A DNA stretch of 64,000 nt from Clostridiales bacterium (lineage in GTDB: Bacteria > Bacillota > Clostridia > TANB77 > CAG-508). Under the pieces are notes generated by a model. That model searched no databases, was not told the DNA's origin, and saw nothing but the letters and a program-made list of their open reading frames with translations. Position 1 is the stretch's first letter. Each line of letters starts with the position of its first letter. The position numbers and the translations under genes are program-made. Shown here one piece after another: positions 41,703 through 51,294 of this stretch. The stretch lies in the NCBI GenBank assembly GCA_004554705.1, contig SFKS01000001.1:1-64000 (forward strand), in the 5' to 3' direction.

Positions 41703-43025
41703 TTATGCAGTTTCTACGTCTCTAGTTGGCTTTGCTTTTCTTTTTTTAATTATTCCTCTCTTCATGTCTACTTCTTCTTCTTTGCACAATTCTAATATAG
41801 GTGGAGCTTTCTTTTCTACAGTGTCTTTTGTTATCGTGCATTTTTCAATTCTCATATTGCTTGGCACCTCAAACATTATATCTCTCATTATATTCTCTAT
41901 TATTGAGCGCAAGCCTCTTGCACCTGTATTTCTATCTATTGCTTTGTCTACTATTGAGTTTAGAGCATCATCTTCAAATTCTAGTTCTACACCATCAAGC
42001 TCTAATAGTTTTTTGTATTGTTTTACTAAGGCATTTTTTGGTTTTGTTACTATTTCTATTAGTGCATCTCTATCTAATTCTTGAAGTGTCGCAATAATTG
42101 GTAATCTACCTACAAATTCTGGAATTAGTCCAAATTTTAATAAATCCTGTGGTAATAGTTGTTCAAATATTTTATATTTGTCATGTATATCTTTTTTACT
42201 TTCTATTTGAGCTCCAAAGCCTAATGATTTCTTGTTTGTTCTTTCTTTTATAATCTTTTCCAATCCTTCAAAAGCTCCTCCACATATAAATAATATGTTT
42301 GAAGTATCTATTTGAATAAATTCTTGATGTGGATGTTTTCTACCTCCTTGTGGTGGTACTGATGCTATTGTTCCTTCTACTATTTTTAGTAATGCTTGCT
42401 GTACTCCTTCTCCGCTCACATCTCTTGTTATTGAAGGGTTTTCTGATTTTCTTGTTATTTTATCTATTTCATCTATATATATAATTCCTTTTTGAGCTTT
42501 TGATATATCAAATTCAGCATTTTGGATTAGTTTTAAAAGTATATTTTCAACATCTTCCCCTACATATCCTGCTTCTGTAAGCGTTGTAGCATCTGCTATT
42601 GCAAAAGGCACATTTAATATTCTTGCTAATGTTTGTGCTAATAGTGTTTTTCCACAGCCTGTTGGTCCTAACAGTAGAATATTGCTTTTTTGTATTTCTA
42701 CATCATCTATAATTTCTTTGCAGTTAATTCTTTTGTAATGATTATATACCGCTACTGCTAAGGTTTTTTTTGCTTCATCTTGACCTATTACATATTCATC
42801 TAAAACAGCTTTGATTTCAGCTGGTGTTGGGATTTCTTCTCCTTTAATTTCTTCATATCCTAAGTTTTCATCGTATATTTCGTTTTCCATTATGTTATTG
42901 CATACATTGATGCACTCATCGCAAATGTAAACTGATTTTGGCCCAGCTATTAGTTTTTTGACCATTTCTTGAGCTTTGCCACAAAATGAACATCTTATTT
43001 CATTTATATCTTTTTTATTTGCCAT
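41703..43025 (-). CDS. clpX: ATP-dependent Clp protease ATP-binding subunit ClpX
   Basis: A hexameric unfoldase feeding ClpP. The N-terminal zinc-binding domain (CSFCGKAQ, CDECINVC), Walker A GPTGCGKTLLAQ, Walker B IIYIDEIDKI, pore loop GYVGEDVE and the ClpP-binding IGF-like loop (KSLGFGAQ) are all present. The 440-aa length is normal. The gene follows clpP by 73 bp, and that gap holds a small hairpin. Confidence 0.97.
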   Translation of the reverse strand: MANKKDINEIRCSFCGKAQEMVKKLIAGPKSVYICDECINVCNNIMENEIYDENLGYEEIKGEEIPTPAEIKAVLDEYVIGQDEAKKTLAVAVYNHYKRINCKEIIDDVEIQKSNILLLGPTGCGKTLLAQTLARILNVPFAIADATTLTEAGYVGEDVENILLKLIQNAEFDISKAQKGIIYIDEIDKITRKSENPSITRDVSGEGVQQALLKIVEGTIASVPPQGGRKHPHQEFIQIDTSNILFICGGAFEGLEKIIKERTNKKSLGFGAQIESKKDIHDKYKIFEQLLPQDLLKFGLIPEFVGRLPIIATLQELDRDALIEIVTKPKNALVKQYKKLLELDGVELEFEDDALNSIVDKAIDRNTGARGLRSIIENIMRDIMFEVPSNMRIEKCTITKDTVEKKAPPILELCKEEEVDMKRGIIKKRKAKPTRDVETA

Positions 43026-43065
43026 TTATTAATTCCTTTCTTTAAAATATTTTATGTGTATTGTT

Positions 43066-43094
43066 TGTAGGGTAGGCAATGCACACCACCTACA
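43066..43094. repeat. Degenerate GC-core hairpin between clpP and clpX
   Basis: TGTAGG/CCTACA arms enclose GTAGGCAATGCACACC. It looks like a decayed member of the GTAGG hairpin family. Confidence 0.4.
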
Positions 43095-43098
43095 GTAC

Positions 43099-43698
43099 CT
43101 ATTTTCTGTAATCTAAGATACCATCTATTAAACCATATTTTAATGCTTCTTCTGCTGTCATGTAATGGTCTCTTTCTGTATCTTTTTCAATTTGTTCTAA
43201 GCTTTGACCTGTTTTTTCACTTAATAGTTTGTTTAATTTTTCTCTTGTTTTAACCATATGATCTGCATGTATTTTTATTTCTGTTGTTTGACCTGCTAAT
43301 CCTCCCGAAATTAGTGGTTGGTGTATTAAAACCTCTGCATTTGGTGTGGCAAATCGTTTTCCTTTTGTTCCACATGCTAAAAGTACAGATCCCATACTTG
43401 CAGCTAACCCTACACATATCGTAGAAACCGGACATTTTATATAATTCATTGTATCTACTATAGCCATTCCATCTGTAATTGAGCCTCCTGGACTATTGAT
43501 GTAAAATGATATTTCTTTATCTGGATCTTCAGATTCTAAAAATAGCATTTGAGCTACTACTAGGCTTGCAGTTACATGGTTTACATCTTCACTTAAAAAG
43601 ATTATTCTATCTTTTAAAAGTCTTGAGAATATATCATATGATCTTTCTCCTCTACTTGTTTGTTCAATTACATAAGGTACTAAACTGTTATTTTGCAT
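43099..43698 (-). CDS. clpP: ATP-dependent Clp protease proteolytic subunit
   Basis: A serine protease forming the 14-mer chamber. Catalytic Ser is in GLAASMGSVLLACG, His in LIHQPLISGG and Asp in TERDHYMT. ATG 43698 is chosen because AAAGGA lies 10 bp upstream and it gives MQNNSLVPYVIEQTSRGERS, the usual N-terminus (199 aa); the in-frame ATG 43725 lacks any ribosome-binding site. The gene order tig-clpP-clpX is the classical one. Confidence 0.96.
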   Translation of the reverse strand: MQNNSLVPYVIEQTSRGERSYDIFSRLLKDRIIFLSEDVNHVTASLVVAQMLFLESEDPDKEISFYINSPGGSITDGMAIVDTMNYIKCPVSTICVGLAASMGSVLLACGTKGKRFATPNAEVLIHQPLISGGLAGQTTEIKIHADHMVKTREKLNKLLSEKTGQSLEQIEKDTERDHYMTAEEALKYGLIDGILDYRK

Positions 43699-43779
43699 AC
43701 TTATCAAATCCTTTCTTTTTTTCATATTATGTAAAATTAGGGACTAACTACTTAGGTGCTAGCCCCTTGTAAACTCTGC

Positions 43780-45066
43780 TTATTTAACTTTAGCATTATC
43801 CACAATAAAATGAATTGTTTTTTCTGTTTTTAGACTTTCTTCTACATATTTTCTTAAGTTTGGATTGTCTTTAACTTCTTCTTCTTTTTGTCCATACATT
43901 TTTGCCATTTCTTTGATTTTTTCTTCAATTTCTTCATCTGTGACTTCTATTTTTGTATCTTTCATTATTGCTTCTAGCACTAAGCTTCTTTTAACTTGTT
44001 TTTCTGCTTGTTCTTTATATTCGTCTCTGAATTCTTGTTTCGTTTTACCAATCATTTGTAGATATTGTTCTAATTTCATACCTTGATAGCTCAATCTTGA
44101 TGATATGTCTTGCTCCATATTGTCTATTTCTGTTTCAATCATTCCACTTGGAATATCTACTGTAGATGTTTTACATACTTCCTCTATTGCTGCATCTTCC
44201 ATTTCAAATTTAGCTTTTGATTCATTAGCTTTTTCTTGTTTTTCTTTTATAGATTTCTTCCAGTCTGCTAATGTATCAAATTCGCTTGCATCTTTTGCAA
44301 ATTCATCATTTATTTCTGGCAATTCTTTTTTCTTTATTTCATGTAGTTTAACTTTGAATATTGCAGCTTTTCCTCCTAGTTCTTTTGCTGGATAATCTTC
44401 TGGGAAGGTAACATTTATGTCTTTTTCTTCGTCAGTTTTCATACCAATTATTTGGTCTTCAAATCCTGGTATGAATTTTCCACTTCCTATTTCTAATTCG
44501 TGATTTTCTGCTTTTCCTCCTTCAAAAGCTTTACCATCAACAAAACCTTCAAAGTCTATTATAGTAATATCGCCTTTTTCTACAGGTCTGCTTTCTACAG
44601 TTACAAGTCTTGCATTATGCTCTGCGACATGCTCTAATTCATGGTCAACATCTTCATCAGATACATTATACTCTACTTTTTTAATTTCTATACCTTTATA
44701 CTTCCCTAATTTTACTTCTGGCTTTGTTTGTACAACTGCTGTGAATATTAAATCTTTTCCTGCTTCAATTTGTACTATATCAATTTCTGGTTTACTTACA
44801 GCTTCTATTTTATTATCTTCTAAACCTTTTGCATAAACTTCTCCTGCAATTTCGTTAAAAGCATCTTCATAAAATATTTGTATTCCGTATGTCTTTTCTA
44901 CCATTTTGAAAGGAGCTTTTCCTTTTCTAAAGCCTGGTATATTAAAGTATTTTGCATTTTTCTTATATACATTTTGTATAGCTTCATCAAATTTTTGTGC
45001 CTCAACTGTAAACTCTAGTTTAATTTCATTTGCTTTGTTCTCTACTTTTTCTACTTTTACTTTCAT
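43780..45066 (-). CDS. tig: Trigger factor
   Basis: A ribosome-bound chaperone and peptidyl-prolyl isomerase. The ribosome-binding signature FRKGKAPFKMVEKTYG is in the N-terminal domain (about residues 45-60). The FKBP-type domain follows (GDITIIDFEGFVDGKAFEGG, IPGFEDQIIGMKTDEEKDI), then the helical C-terminal chaperone domain. The 428-aa length is standard. It is first gene of the tig-clpP-clpX unit. Confidence 0.96.
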   Translation of the reverse strand: MKVKVEKVENKANEIKLEFTVEAQKFDEAIQNVYKKNAKYFNIPGFRKGKAPFKMVEKTYGIQIFYEDAFNEIAGEVYAKGLEDNKIEAVSKPEIDIVQIEAGKDLIFTAVVQTKPEVKLGKYKGIEIKKVEYNVSDEDVDHELEHVAEHNARLVTVESRPVEKGDITIIDFEGFVDGKAFEGGKAENHELEIGSGKFIPGFEDQIIGMKTDEEKDINVTFPEDYPAKELGGKAAIFKVKLHEIKKKELPEINDEFAKDASEFDTLADWKKSIKEKQEKANESKAKFEMEDAAIEEVCKTSTVDIPSGMIETEIDNMEQDISSRLSYQGMKLEQYLQMIGKTKQEFRDEYKEQAEKQVKRSLVLEAIMKDTKIEVTDEEIEEKIKEMAKMYGQKEEEVKDNPNLRKYVEESLKTEKTIHFIVDNAKVK

Positions 45067-45109
45067 TGTTTAAATTCAATCCTTTCTGTTTGCTAAAATT
45101 AACTATAAT

Positions 45110-45137
45110 ATTATATCATAAATTACAGGTTTTGCAA
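45110..45137 (-). promoter_or_regulatory. tig promoter
   Basis: TTGCAA (45132-45137), a 16-bp spacer and TATAAT (45110-45115) on the minus strand, 44 bp before the tig start. Confidence 0.5.
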
Positions 45138-45172
45138 TAGTTAGAATAATTATTTTTGAGATTCCTTAATTT

Positions 45173-46114
45173 TTATTTTAAATTCCAAAATCTACTGTAG
45201 TTTTCTATTTTTAGTTTGTTTATTTCATCATTTGTATAATTGTTTTTTAATAAGAGTTTCGTTATCTTTTCATTTATATTGCTTTGTTTGAAAAGATTTA
45301 ATTTTTTGTAATATCTCCTATCTATTTTGTAATATGTCATATCGTCTGTTGCTAATCCTATATTATCTACTTCTCCTAATAAATTCTTTATGTGTGTTAT
45401 GTTTTCAATATATGCTTGTTCATAGTGTTTGTTTGATGAGCAAAATGTTTTTATTGATACAATTCCTATTATTCCATTAAATTCTTTTATGGCACGAATT
45501 TGGTCATCAGTTAGATTTCTTCTTGCATTACATATGGCTTTACAATTTGAATGTGATGCTAGAACTTTTGGTTTTAAATTTTTGTATTTTCTACATTCCT
45601 CTATAATATCCCAAAATGTTTCTTCATCACTATGTGATAAGTCTATGCCAATTCCTGTTTCTATTAATTTGTATATTAATTCTTTTCCTAATTTAGTTAG
45701 TCCATTTTTTTTGTTAATAATCTTTGCAGGTCTCACTCCTGTTCCAAATTTGTTGTGATTATTCCAAACCGGATTTACAGATCTTACTCCTAATTCGTAT
45801 AAGATATTTAAATCATCTAACTTTTCCAGATAATCTAAGCCTTCTATTCCTATAGTATAGTTTATATTTTCAGGAATTAAATTTTCTCTTTTTATTATTT
45901 CTTTTACTTCTTTTAAATTATTAATTATGTTTATTTCTTCTGAAGTAATGTTTAGCTCGTTTTTCATTTCTTCTTCGGTCATGTAAAATAAGTTAAATAT
46001 TCCTCCTGTGATATTATTTTTATTGAATATTTTTTTACAGTGTTTTTTGACTTCAGATAAATTGTTTTTGTTTATATAAATATATGTAAGCAAATCATAA
46101 TGGAAATCATACAT
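45173..46114 (-). CDS. Membrane dipeptidase (peptidase M19 family)
   Basis: Renal-dipeptidase-like zinc enzyme cleaving dipeptides. The N-terminal metal motif is DFHYDLL (HxD), followed by GIEGLDYL (metal Glu), SVNPVWNNHNKFGTG, GIGIDLSHSDEETFWDI, LASHSNCKAICNARRN and GLATDDMTY. At 313 aa it is shorter than the usual 330-400. AGGAG precedes the ATG. It stands alone between tig and the DUF368 gene. Confidence 0.88.
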   Translation of the reverse strand: MYDFHYDLLTYIYINKNNLSEVKKHCKKIFNKNNITGGIFNLFYMTEEEMKNELNITSEEINIINNLKEVKEIIKRENLIPENINYTIGIEGLDYLEKLDDLNILYELGVRSVNPVWNNHNKFGTGVRPAKIINKKNGLTKLGKELIYKLIETGIGIDLSHSDEETFWDIIEECRKYKNLKPKVLASHSNCKAICNARRNLTDDQIRAIKEFNGIIGIVSIKTFCSSNKHYEQAYIENITHIKNLLGEVDNIGLATDDMTYYKIDRRYYKKLNLFKQSNINEKITKLLLKNNYTNDEINKLKIENYSRFWNLK

Positions 46115-46137
46115 AATAAATCTCCTAAAAATTTTTT

Positions 46138-46156
46138 AGGCGAGTAATATTCACCT
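46138..46156. repeat. Degenerate GGCGAG hairpin
   Basis: AGGCGAGT...ATTCACCT forms 7 of 8 pairs with a 3-nt loop. It may be a decayed member of the GC-core hairpin family. Confidence 0.3.
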
Positions 46157-46173
46157 TTATTATTTAATTGTTA

Positions 46174-47076
46174 CTATTTGTTAAGATTGTTTTTATTTAA
46201 AATTCTTTTTAAACTTTCTAGTCCTATTATTATTACCCCACCAATAATAAAGAAAAGTATATTAAAGCTTGAAAAGTTCATAATTGGTTGTGGCTCTGTT
46301 AATGTTGTTGGTCCTATGAATATTGAATATATTGACCCTAACATTAACCCTAATATTGCATATACAGTTTCAGAACGATGCTTTTCTAAACATTTTCTTG
46401 CAACTTTCGCAAATACCATTATTCCAAATATTATTCCTAACCCAAATATTGCTAAAGTTGGTATTGCTGAAAAATCAAAGTGCATACAGGATTTGATTTT
46501 ATTCATTATTGGTATATAAATTCCAAATATCAATAGCATTGTTGAGCCTGAAATTCCTGGTAATATCATTGCCGAAATTGCTATCATTGCTACTACAAAA
46601 ACATATATAATTGTTCCAATATTCATTTCTTGTAAATTTATATTTATACTTGAATTTGTGCTTGCAATTGTTATTGCCACAACTAGGGCTATTCCTAATA
46701 TTGCAAAAATAATATTTTTATATTTGCCATGTAATACAGATTTTTCCTCTTTTATTACTAATGGTATTGCAAAAATTATAAATCCTAAAAACAGAGAACT
46801 CATTTCATATATTTTAGTATTAAATAAGTCGGCTAATATACTTGCTGCTAATAAAAATCCAACTGTCCAGCCTATTAGTATTTTAATTAAATAAATAGCT
46901 GCTTTTTTCTTTGCCTCCCAAGTTCCTCTAAAAATGTCATCTAGTGATGTTATAAAATCATCATAAAATCCAAGTATAAATGCAACTGTACCTCCTGAAA
47001 CTCCTGGAACACTATCTGCCAGTGCCATACAAAATCCATTAATAAAATTTATTATAAGTTCTTTTAATTTTTTCAT
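46174..47076 (-). CDS. DUF368 (PopT-type) polyprenyl-phosphate transporter
   Basis: A polytopic membrane protein of the DUF368 family, recently linked to recycling of undecaprenyl phosphate across the membrane. The signature ADSVPGVSGGTVAFILGFYD is at residues about 15-34. A second inverted copy AMILPGISGSTMLLIFGIY lies in the second half. About eight to nine hydrophobic segments are present. ATG 47076 is chosen because GGGAG is 7 bp upstream (300 aa). The transporter role is family knowledge, not shown here. Confidence 0.85.
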   Translation of the reverse strand: MKKLKELIINFINGFCMALADSVPGVSGGTVAFILGFYDDFITSLDDIFRGTWEAKKKAAIYLIKILIGWTVGFLLAASILADLFNTKIYEMSSLFLGFIIFAIPLVIKEEKSVLHGKYKNIIFAILGIALVVAITIASTNSSININLQEMNIGTIIYVFVVAMIAISAMILPGISGSTMLLIFGIYIPIMNKIKSCMHFDFSAIPTLAIFGLGIIFGIMVFAKVARKCLEKHRSETVYAILGLMLGSIYSIFIGPTTLTEPQPIMNFSSFNILFFIIGGVIIIGLESLKRILNKNNLNK

Positions 47077-47093
47077 TTCATATCTCCCTTGCA

Positions 47094-47119
47094 CAGGATT
47101 GCCTTTACATGCAATCCTG
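47094..47119 (-). repeat. Hairpin between the APH-like and DUF368 genes
   Basis: CAGGATTGC/GCAATCCTG, a perfect 9-bp stem with an 8-nt loop, no T tract. It lies just before the DUF368 ribosome-binding site and may affect its expression. Confidence 0.45.
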
Positions 47120-47139
47120 AATATATTATTTATTAAATA

Positions 47140-47880
47140 CTAAGCATAATCCACTACATCTATCCAATTAATTAAAAACGTTTTTTCCTCTTCACTAGCT
47201 TTAGATAAATGTGCTGCTGCGACTATTGGTATCCATTTTTGAATATATTTTTTTTCTATTCCTGATTTTTCAGAAAATTTATTTAGATATTCTTCTGCTT
47301 TTTCCTTTTTTCCTTCTAAGTTGAATATTAAGTATGTTCTAGCTGCATCGGCTGAGCTATTCCCTTGTGATGCGTGTGCCCAATCTATTATATAGGCTGT
47401 TCCGTCTTCTTTGATTATAATGTTGCTTGGGTTAAAATCGCCATGACATACATTGTTATGTTTTGGCATGCTTTCTAGCCTTGTATTTAAATCGTATTTT
47501 ATTGTATCACTTAGATCTGTTTCTGCAATTTTTCTTTTCATCTTTTCTTTTAAATTGTTGAGCATTGGTGATTTTTTTGATAATATATTAAGTTGTATTT
47601 CTATAAACATATTCATATACTCTTCTTGTTTTTCTGGGTGTTCATTCATTAATTCATCTAAGCTTTTTCCTTCAATATATTCTGATATTAGTGCCCATCT
47701 GTTTTCCATTTTAGTAACTTCTAGTAATTTCGGAATATTTAGCCCAGTTTCTTCAACTCTTGCTTGATTTAAAGCTTCGTTTAGTATATTGGATTTTGAA
47801 TAGTTTTCTATAAATAGTTTTATTGTTCTATTGTTTTCCTTATAAACGGTTTTTGTTTTTCTTTCTGCTAATAAATCCAT
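47140..47880 (-). CDS. Aminoglycoside phosphotransferase/choline-kinase-fold protein
   Basis: A kinase-like fold of the APH family. The catalytic loop is NVCHGDFNPSNIII (Asp and Asn, about residues 139-152) and the metal-binding motif YIIDWAHASQG. ISEYIEGKSLDELM is the hinge region. At 246 aa it resembles small-molecule kinases of sugar, choline or aminoglycoside type, but the substrate is not readable and resistance should not be assumed. Its start overlaps the adhE stop by one base, so it is translationally linked to adhE. Confidence 0.8.
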   Translation of the reverse strand: MDLLAERKTKTVYKENNRTIKLFIENYSKSNILNEALNQARVEETGLNIPKLLEVTKMENRWALISEYIEGKSLDELMNEHPEKQEEYMNMFIEIQLNILSKKSPMLNNLKEKMKRKIAETDLSDTIKYDLNTRLESMPKHNNVCHGDFNPSNIIIKEDGTAYIIDWAHASQGNSSADAARTYLIFNLEGKKEKAEEYLNKFSEKSGIEKKYIQKWIPIVAAAHLSKASEEEKTFLINWIDVVDYA

Positions 47881-50489
47881 TATACTTCACCTCCATAATA
47901 TGCTCTTAGATACATTTGTTTTATTTCTTCTATTAAAGGGTATCTTGGATTTGCTCCTGTGCATTGATCATCAAAGGCTTGTTTACTTAATTCATCTAAC
48001 TTGTTTAAGAATTCTTCTTCATCTATTCCATATTCTTTTATTGTTTTCTTTATTCCTATTTTTTCTTTTAATTCATCTATTGCTTTTATTAAATTGTCTC
48101 TCTTTTCTTCGTTTGTGTTGCCTCCTAAGTTTAAGTAGTCTGCAATTTCTGCATATCTTTCAAGTGTGTGTGGATAACTATATTGTGGGAAGGTTCCCAT
48201 TTTCACAGGTGTATTGCTACTATTAAATCTTATAACTTCATCTATCATTAGTGCATTTGCTACGCCGTGTGGTATGTGATAAAATGCACCTAATTTATGT
48301 GCCATTGAATGGCATACTCCTAAAAACGCATTTGCAAAAGCCATACCAGCCATTGTTGCAGCATTTGCCATTTTTTCTCTTGCTTTGCTATCTTCTGCAC
48401 CTTTTTCATATGCTCGTGGTAAATATTCAAATATTATTTTTAATGCACGAAGAGCTAAGCTATCTGTATAGTCTGTAGCCATCATTGATGCATATGCTTC
48501 TAAGCAATGTGTTACAGCATCTATTCCAGAAGCGGAGGTTAATCCTTTTGGGGCTTTCATCATTAAATCTGCATCTACTATAGCCATTTTTGGCATTAAT
48601 TCATAATCTGCTAATGGATATTTTATGCCAGTGTTTTCATCTGTTATTACTGCAAATGGGGTAACTTCAGATCCTGTTCCACTTGATGTTGGAATAGCAA
48701 TAAAGTACGCCTTTTCTCCCATTTTAGGGAAGGTGTATATCCTTTTTCTAATATCTGAAAATCTCATCGCCATATCCATAAAGTCTATTTCTGGGTGTTC
48801 ATACATTACCCACATAATTTTTCCAGCATCCATGGCACTTCCTCCACCTATTGCTATTATGCAATCTGGCTCAAATGAATTCATTGCTTTGACTCCTTCT
48901 TTTGCAGAAGCAAGTGTTGGATCTGGTTGAACATTTGAAAAGGTTGAGTGCATTATGCCCATTTCCTCTAATTTATCTGTTATCGGCTTTGTATAGCCAT
49001 TTTTATATAAAAATTCATCTGTTACTATAAATACTCTTTTTTTATCCATGACAGTTTTTAATTCTTCTAGTGCAACTGGTAAGCATCCTTTCTTTATATA
49101 AACCTTTTCAGGTACTCTAAACCAAAGCATATTTTCTCTCCTCTCTGCTATTGTTTTTATATTTAATAAATGTTTTACTCCAACATTTTCTGAAACTGAA
49201 TTTCCTCCCCAAGAACCACAACCCAAAGTTAATGATGGTGCTAGTTTGAAATTATACAAATCTCCAATTCCTCCTTGTGATGATGGTGTATTTATAAGGA
49301 TTCTTCCTGTTTTCATTCTATGCGAAAATTTTTCTATTTTTTCAGTTTGTGTATGTGTATTTATATATAATGAAGAGGTGTGTCCTAATCCACCATCTTC
49401 TATCAGCTTTTCTGCTTTTTCTAAGGCTTCATCAAAATTATTTGCTTTATACATTGCTAAAACTGGAGATAATTTTTCATGTGCAAATTCTTCTGAAGGC
49501 TCTACACTTTCTACCTCTCCTATTAAGATTTTAGTGCTCTCTGGAACTTCTATTCCTGCTAATGAAGCTATTGTGTAGGCTTTCTGACCTACTATCTTTG
49601 AATTTAAGGCTCCATTTATGATTATTGTTTTTCTGACTTTTTCTGTTTCTTCTCTATTTAATAAATAACAACCTCTATCAATAAATTCTTGTTTTACTTT
49701 TTCATATATTGAGTCTAGCACTATGACAGATTGTTCTGATGCACATATCATGCCATTGTCAAATGTCTTAGAATGTATAATTGAATTTACTGCTAAAAGA
49801 ATATCTGCACTTTCATCTATAATTGCTGGAACATTTCCTGCTCCTACTCCTATTGCTGGTTTTCCACTTGAATATGCAGCTTTTACCATACCTGGCCCAC
49901 CTGTTGCAAGAATTGTGTCAGACTCCTTCATAACCATGTTTGTCAAGTCAAGTGATGGGGAATCTATCCAACCGATGATTCCTTCTGGAGCTCCTGCTTT
50001 AACTGCTGCTTCTAATATAATTTTTGCTGCTGCAATACTGGATTTTTTTGCTCTAGGATGAGGGCTTATTATAATTCCGTTCCTTGTTTTTAATGCAATC
50101 AATGTTTTAAAAATAACAGTTGATGTTGGATTAGTAGTTGGAATAACTGCTGCTATAACTCCTATTGGTTCAGCTATTTTTTTTATTCCATATGCTTCAT
50201 TTTCTTCAATTACCCCACAAGTTTTTGTATTTTTGTATGCATTATAAATATATTCTGTTGCATAGTGATTTTTTATAACTTTATCTTCTACAAGCCCCAT
50301 TCCTGTTTCTTCTACTGCCATTTCTGCAAGTGGTATACGTGCACTATTTGCTGCAAGTGCTGCTGCTTTAAATATTTTGTCAACCTGTTCTTGACTAAAT
50401 TTGCCGTATTTTTCTTGGGCTTTTTTAATTCTTGTTATAGCTTTTTCTAAGCTTTCTATATCATCTACGATATCATAGTCTTTATTCAT
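47880..50489 (-). CDS. adhE: Bifunctional acetaldehyde-CoA/alcohol dehydrogenase
   Basis: Converts acetyl-CoA to ethanol and regenerates NAD+ in fermentation. The N-terminal aldehyde dehydrogenase half has the catalytic Cys in FDNGMICASEQS and the NAD-binding segment IIPTTNPTSTV. The C-terminal iron-alcohol dehydrogenase half has IAIGGGSAMDAGKIMW and iron ligands in AHKLGAFYHIPHG. ATG 50489 is chosen because GGAGG precedes it, giving 869 aa, the usual size. Spirosome formation is known for the family. Confidence 0.96.
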   Translation of the reverse strand: MNKDYDIVDDIESLEKAITRIKKAQEKYGKFSQEQVDKIFKAAALAANSARIPLAEMAVEETGMGLVEDKVIKNHYATEYIYNAYKNTKTCGVIEENEAYGIKKIAEPIGVIAAVIPTTNPTSTVIFKTLIALKTRNGIIISPHPRAKKSSIAAAKIILEAAVKAGAPEGIIGWIDSPSLDLTNMVMKESDTILATGGPGMVKAAYSSGKPAIGVGAGNVPAIIDESADILLAVNSIIHSKTFDNGMICASEQSVIVLDSIYEKVKQEFIDRGCYLLNREETEKVRKTIIINGALNSKIVGQKAYTIASLAGIEVPESTKILIGEVESVEPSEEFAHEKLSPVLAMYKANNFDEALEKAEKLIEDGGLGHTSSLYINTHTQTEKIEKFSHRMKTGRILINTPSSQGGIGDLYNFKLAPSLTLGCGSWGGNSVSENVGVKHLLNIKTIAERRENMLWFRVPEKVYIKKGCLPVALEELKTVMDKKRVFIVTDEFLYKNGYTKPITDKLEEMGIMHSTFSNVQPDPTLASAKEGVKAMNSFEPDCIIAIGGGSAMDAGKIMWVMYEHPEIDFMDMAMRFSDIRKRIYTFPKMGEKAYFIAIPTSSGTGSEVTPFAVITDENTGIKYPLADYELMPKMAIVDADLMMKAPKGLTSASGIDAVTHCLEAYASMMATDYTDSLALRALKIIFEYLPRAYEKGAEDSKAREKMANAATMAGMAFANAFLGVCHSMAHKLGAFYHIPHGVANALMIDEVIRFNSSNTPVKMGTFPQYSYPHTLERYAEIADYLNLGGNTNEEKRDNLIKAIDELKEKIGIKKTIKEYGIDEEEFLNKLDELSKQAFDDQCTGANPRYPLIEEIKQMYLRAYYGGEV

Positions 50490-50675
50490 TGTTTCCTCCT
50501 TTTCTTCTTTAGTATATACCATATACAATAATTTTTTTCAATAATTTGTAAAAAATTAATAAAAAAATATTCTTCTCTTGCTTTTTTGTCATAAATAATA
50601 TATAATTCTAACATATTTATTTCAAAAACATTTTTGTTTTCATTTTTTATGTTTAATTCTTTGGAGGTTTTGTCT

Positions 50676-51266
50676 ATGTTTTTAAAGTTTTACAGATTTT
50701 TTATTGTATTTTTTTTGTTTATCTTTATATGCTTTATGGGCTTAGTCTTTTCTTTTAGTGATGCTGAAGATATTCATGTAGTAGAAATTGATGATTTGAA
50801 TTCTAATCATTTAAATTCAAACTTTATTTGGCCTGTTCCTAGATATTATACTATTACTTCATATTTTGGATACAGAAAAGCCCCAACAACTGGTGCTGGG
50901 ACTTATCATTCTGGGATTGATGTAGCTGCTCCAACTGGTGCAGAAGTTGTTGCAACTTTTTCTGGTGAAGTTACATATATTGGGTTTTATGGAGCAAATG
51001 GATATACTATAAGAGTATCTGACGGAGTGTATACAGCAAATTATTCACATCTTTCGCCATATTTTCTTGTATATGTTGGGCAATATGTAAATAAAGGAGA
51101 TATAATTGCAACAGTTGGACCTAAGAATGTATATGGCGTTTTAAATAATCCTTATAGGGATTTAAAAGGGAATCCCACAAATGGTGCAACAACAGGTCCT
51201 CATCTCCACTTTTCACTATATCTTAATGGAAAATCCGTAAACCCCTTAGACTATTTGTCCTACTAA
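50676..51266 (+). CDS. Secreted or membrane-anchored M23 (LytM) peptidase
   Basis: An N-terminal membrane/signal helix (FFIVFFLFIFICFMGLVFSF) precedes the LytM domain. Zinc ligands are in YHSGIDVAAPTGAEV (HxxxD) and GPHLHFSLYLNG (HxH), with ITSYFGYRKAPTTGAGTYH before them, so the active site is complete. ATG 50676 has GGAGG 8 bp upstream (196 aa). A peptidoglycan endopeptidase role in wall growth or sporulation is likely. It is alone on the plus strand in this block. Confidence 0.88.
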   Translation: MFLKFYRFFIVFFLFIFICFMGLVFSFSDAEDIHVVEIDDLNSNHLNSNFIWPVPRYYTITSYFGYRKAPTTGAGTYHSGIDVAAPTGAEVVATFSGEVTYIGFYGANGYTIRVSDGVYTANYSHLSPYFLVYVGQYVNKGDIIATVGPKNVYGVLNNPYRDLKGNPTNGATTGPHLHFSLYLNGKSVNPLDYLSY

Positions 51267-51270
51267 AAAA

Positions 51271-51286
51271 GATGCTTTTAAGCATC
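51271..51286. terminator. Terminator after the M23 peptidase gene
   Basis: GATGCTT-tt-AAGCATC followed by CTTTTCT; six A residues precede it, so it can also serve the convergent gene. Confidence 0.65.
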
Positions 51287-51294
51287 CTTTTCTA

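Noticed and set aside
47140..47880. Aminoglycoside resistance gene
   Set aside because: The fold is APH-like, but the gene is coupled to adhE and lacks features of known resistance enzymes, so a metabolic kinase is more likely.
50517..50633. Rex-binding site upstream of adhE
   Set aside because: TTTGTAAAAAATTAATAA resembles TTGTTAANNNNTTAACAA only loosely and such AT-rich matches are expected by chance here.
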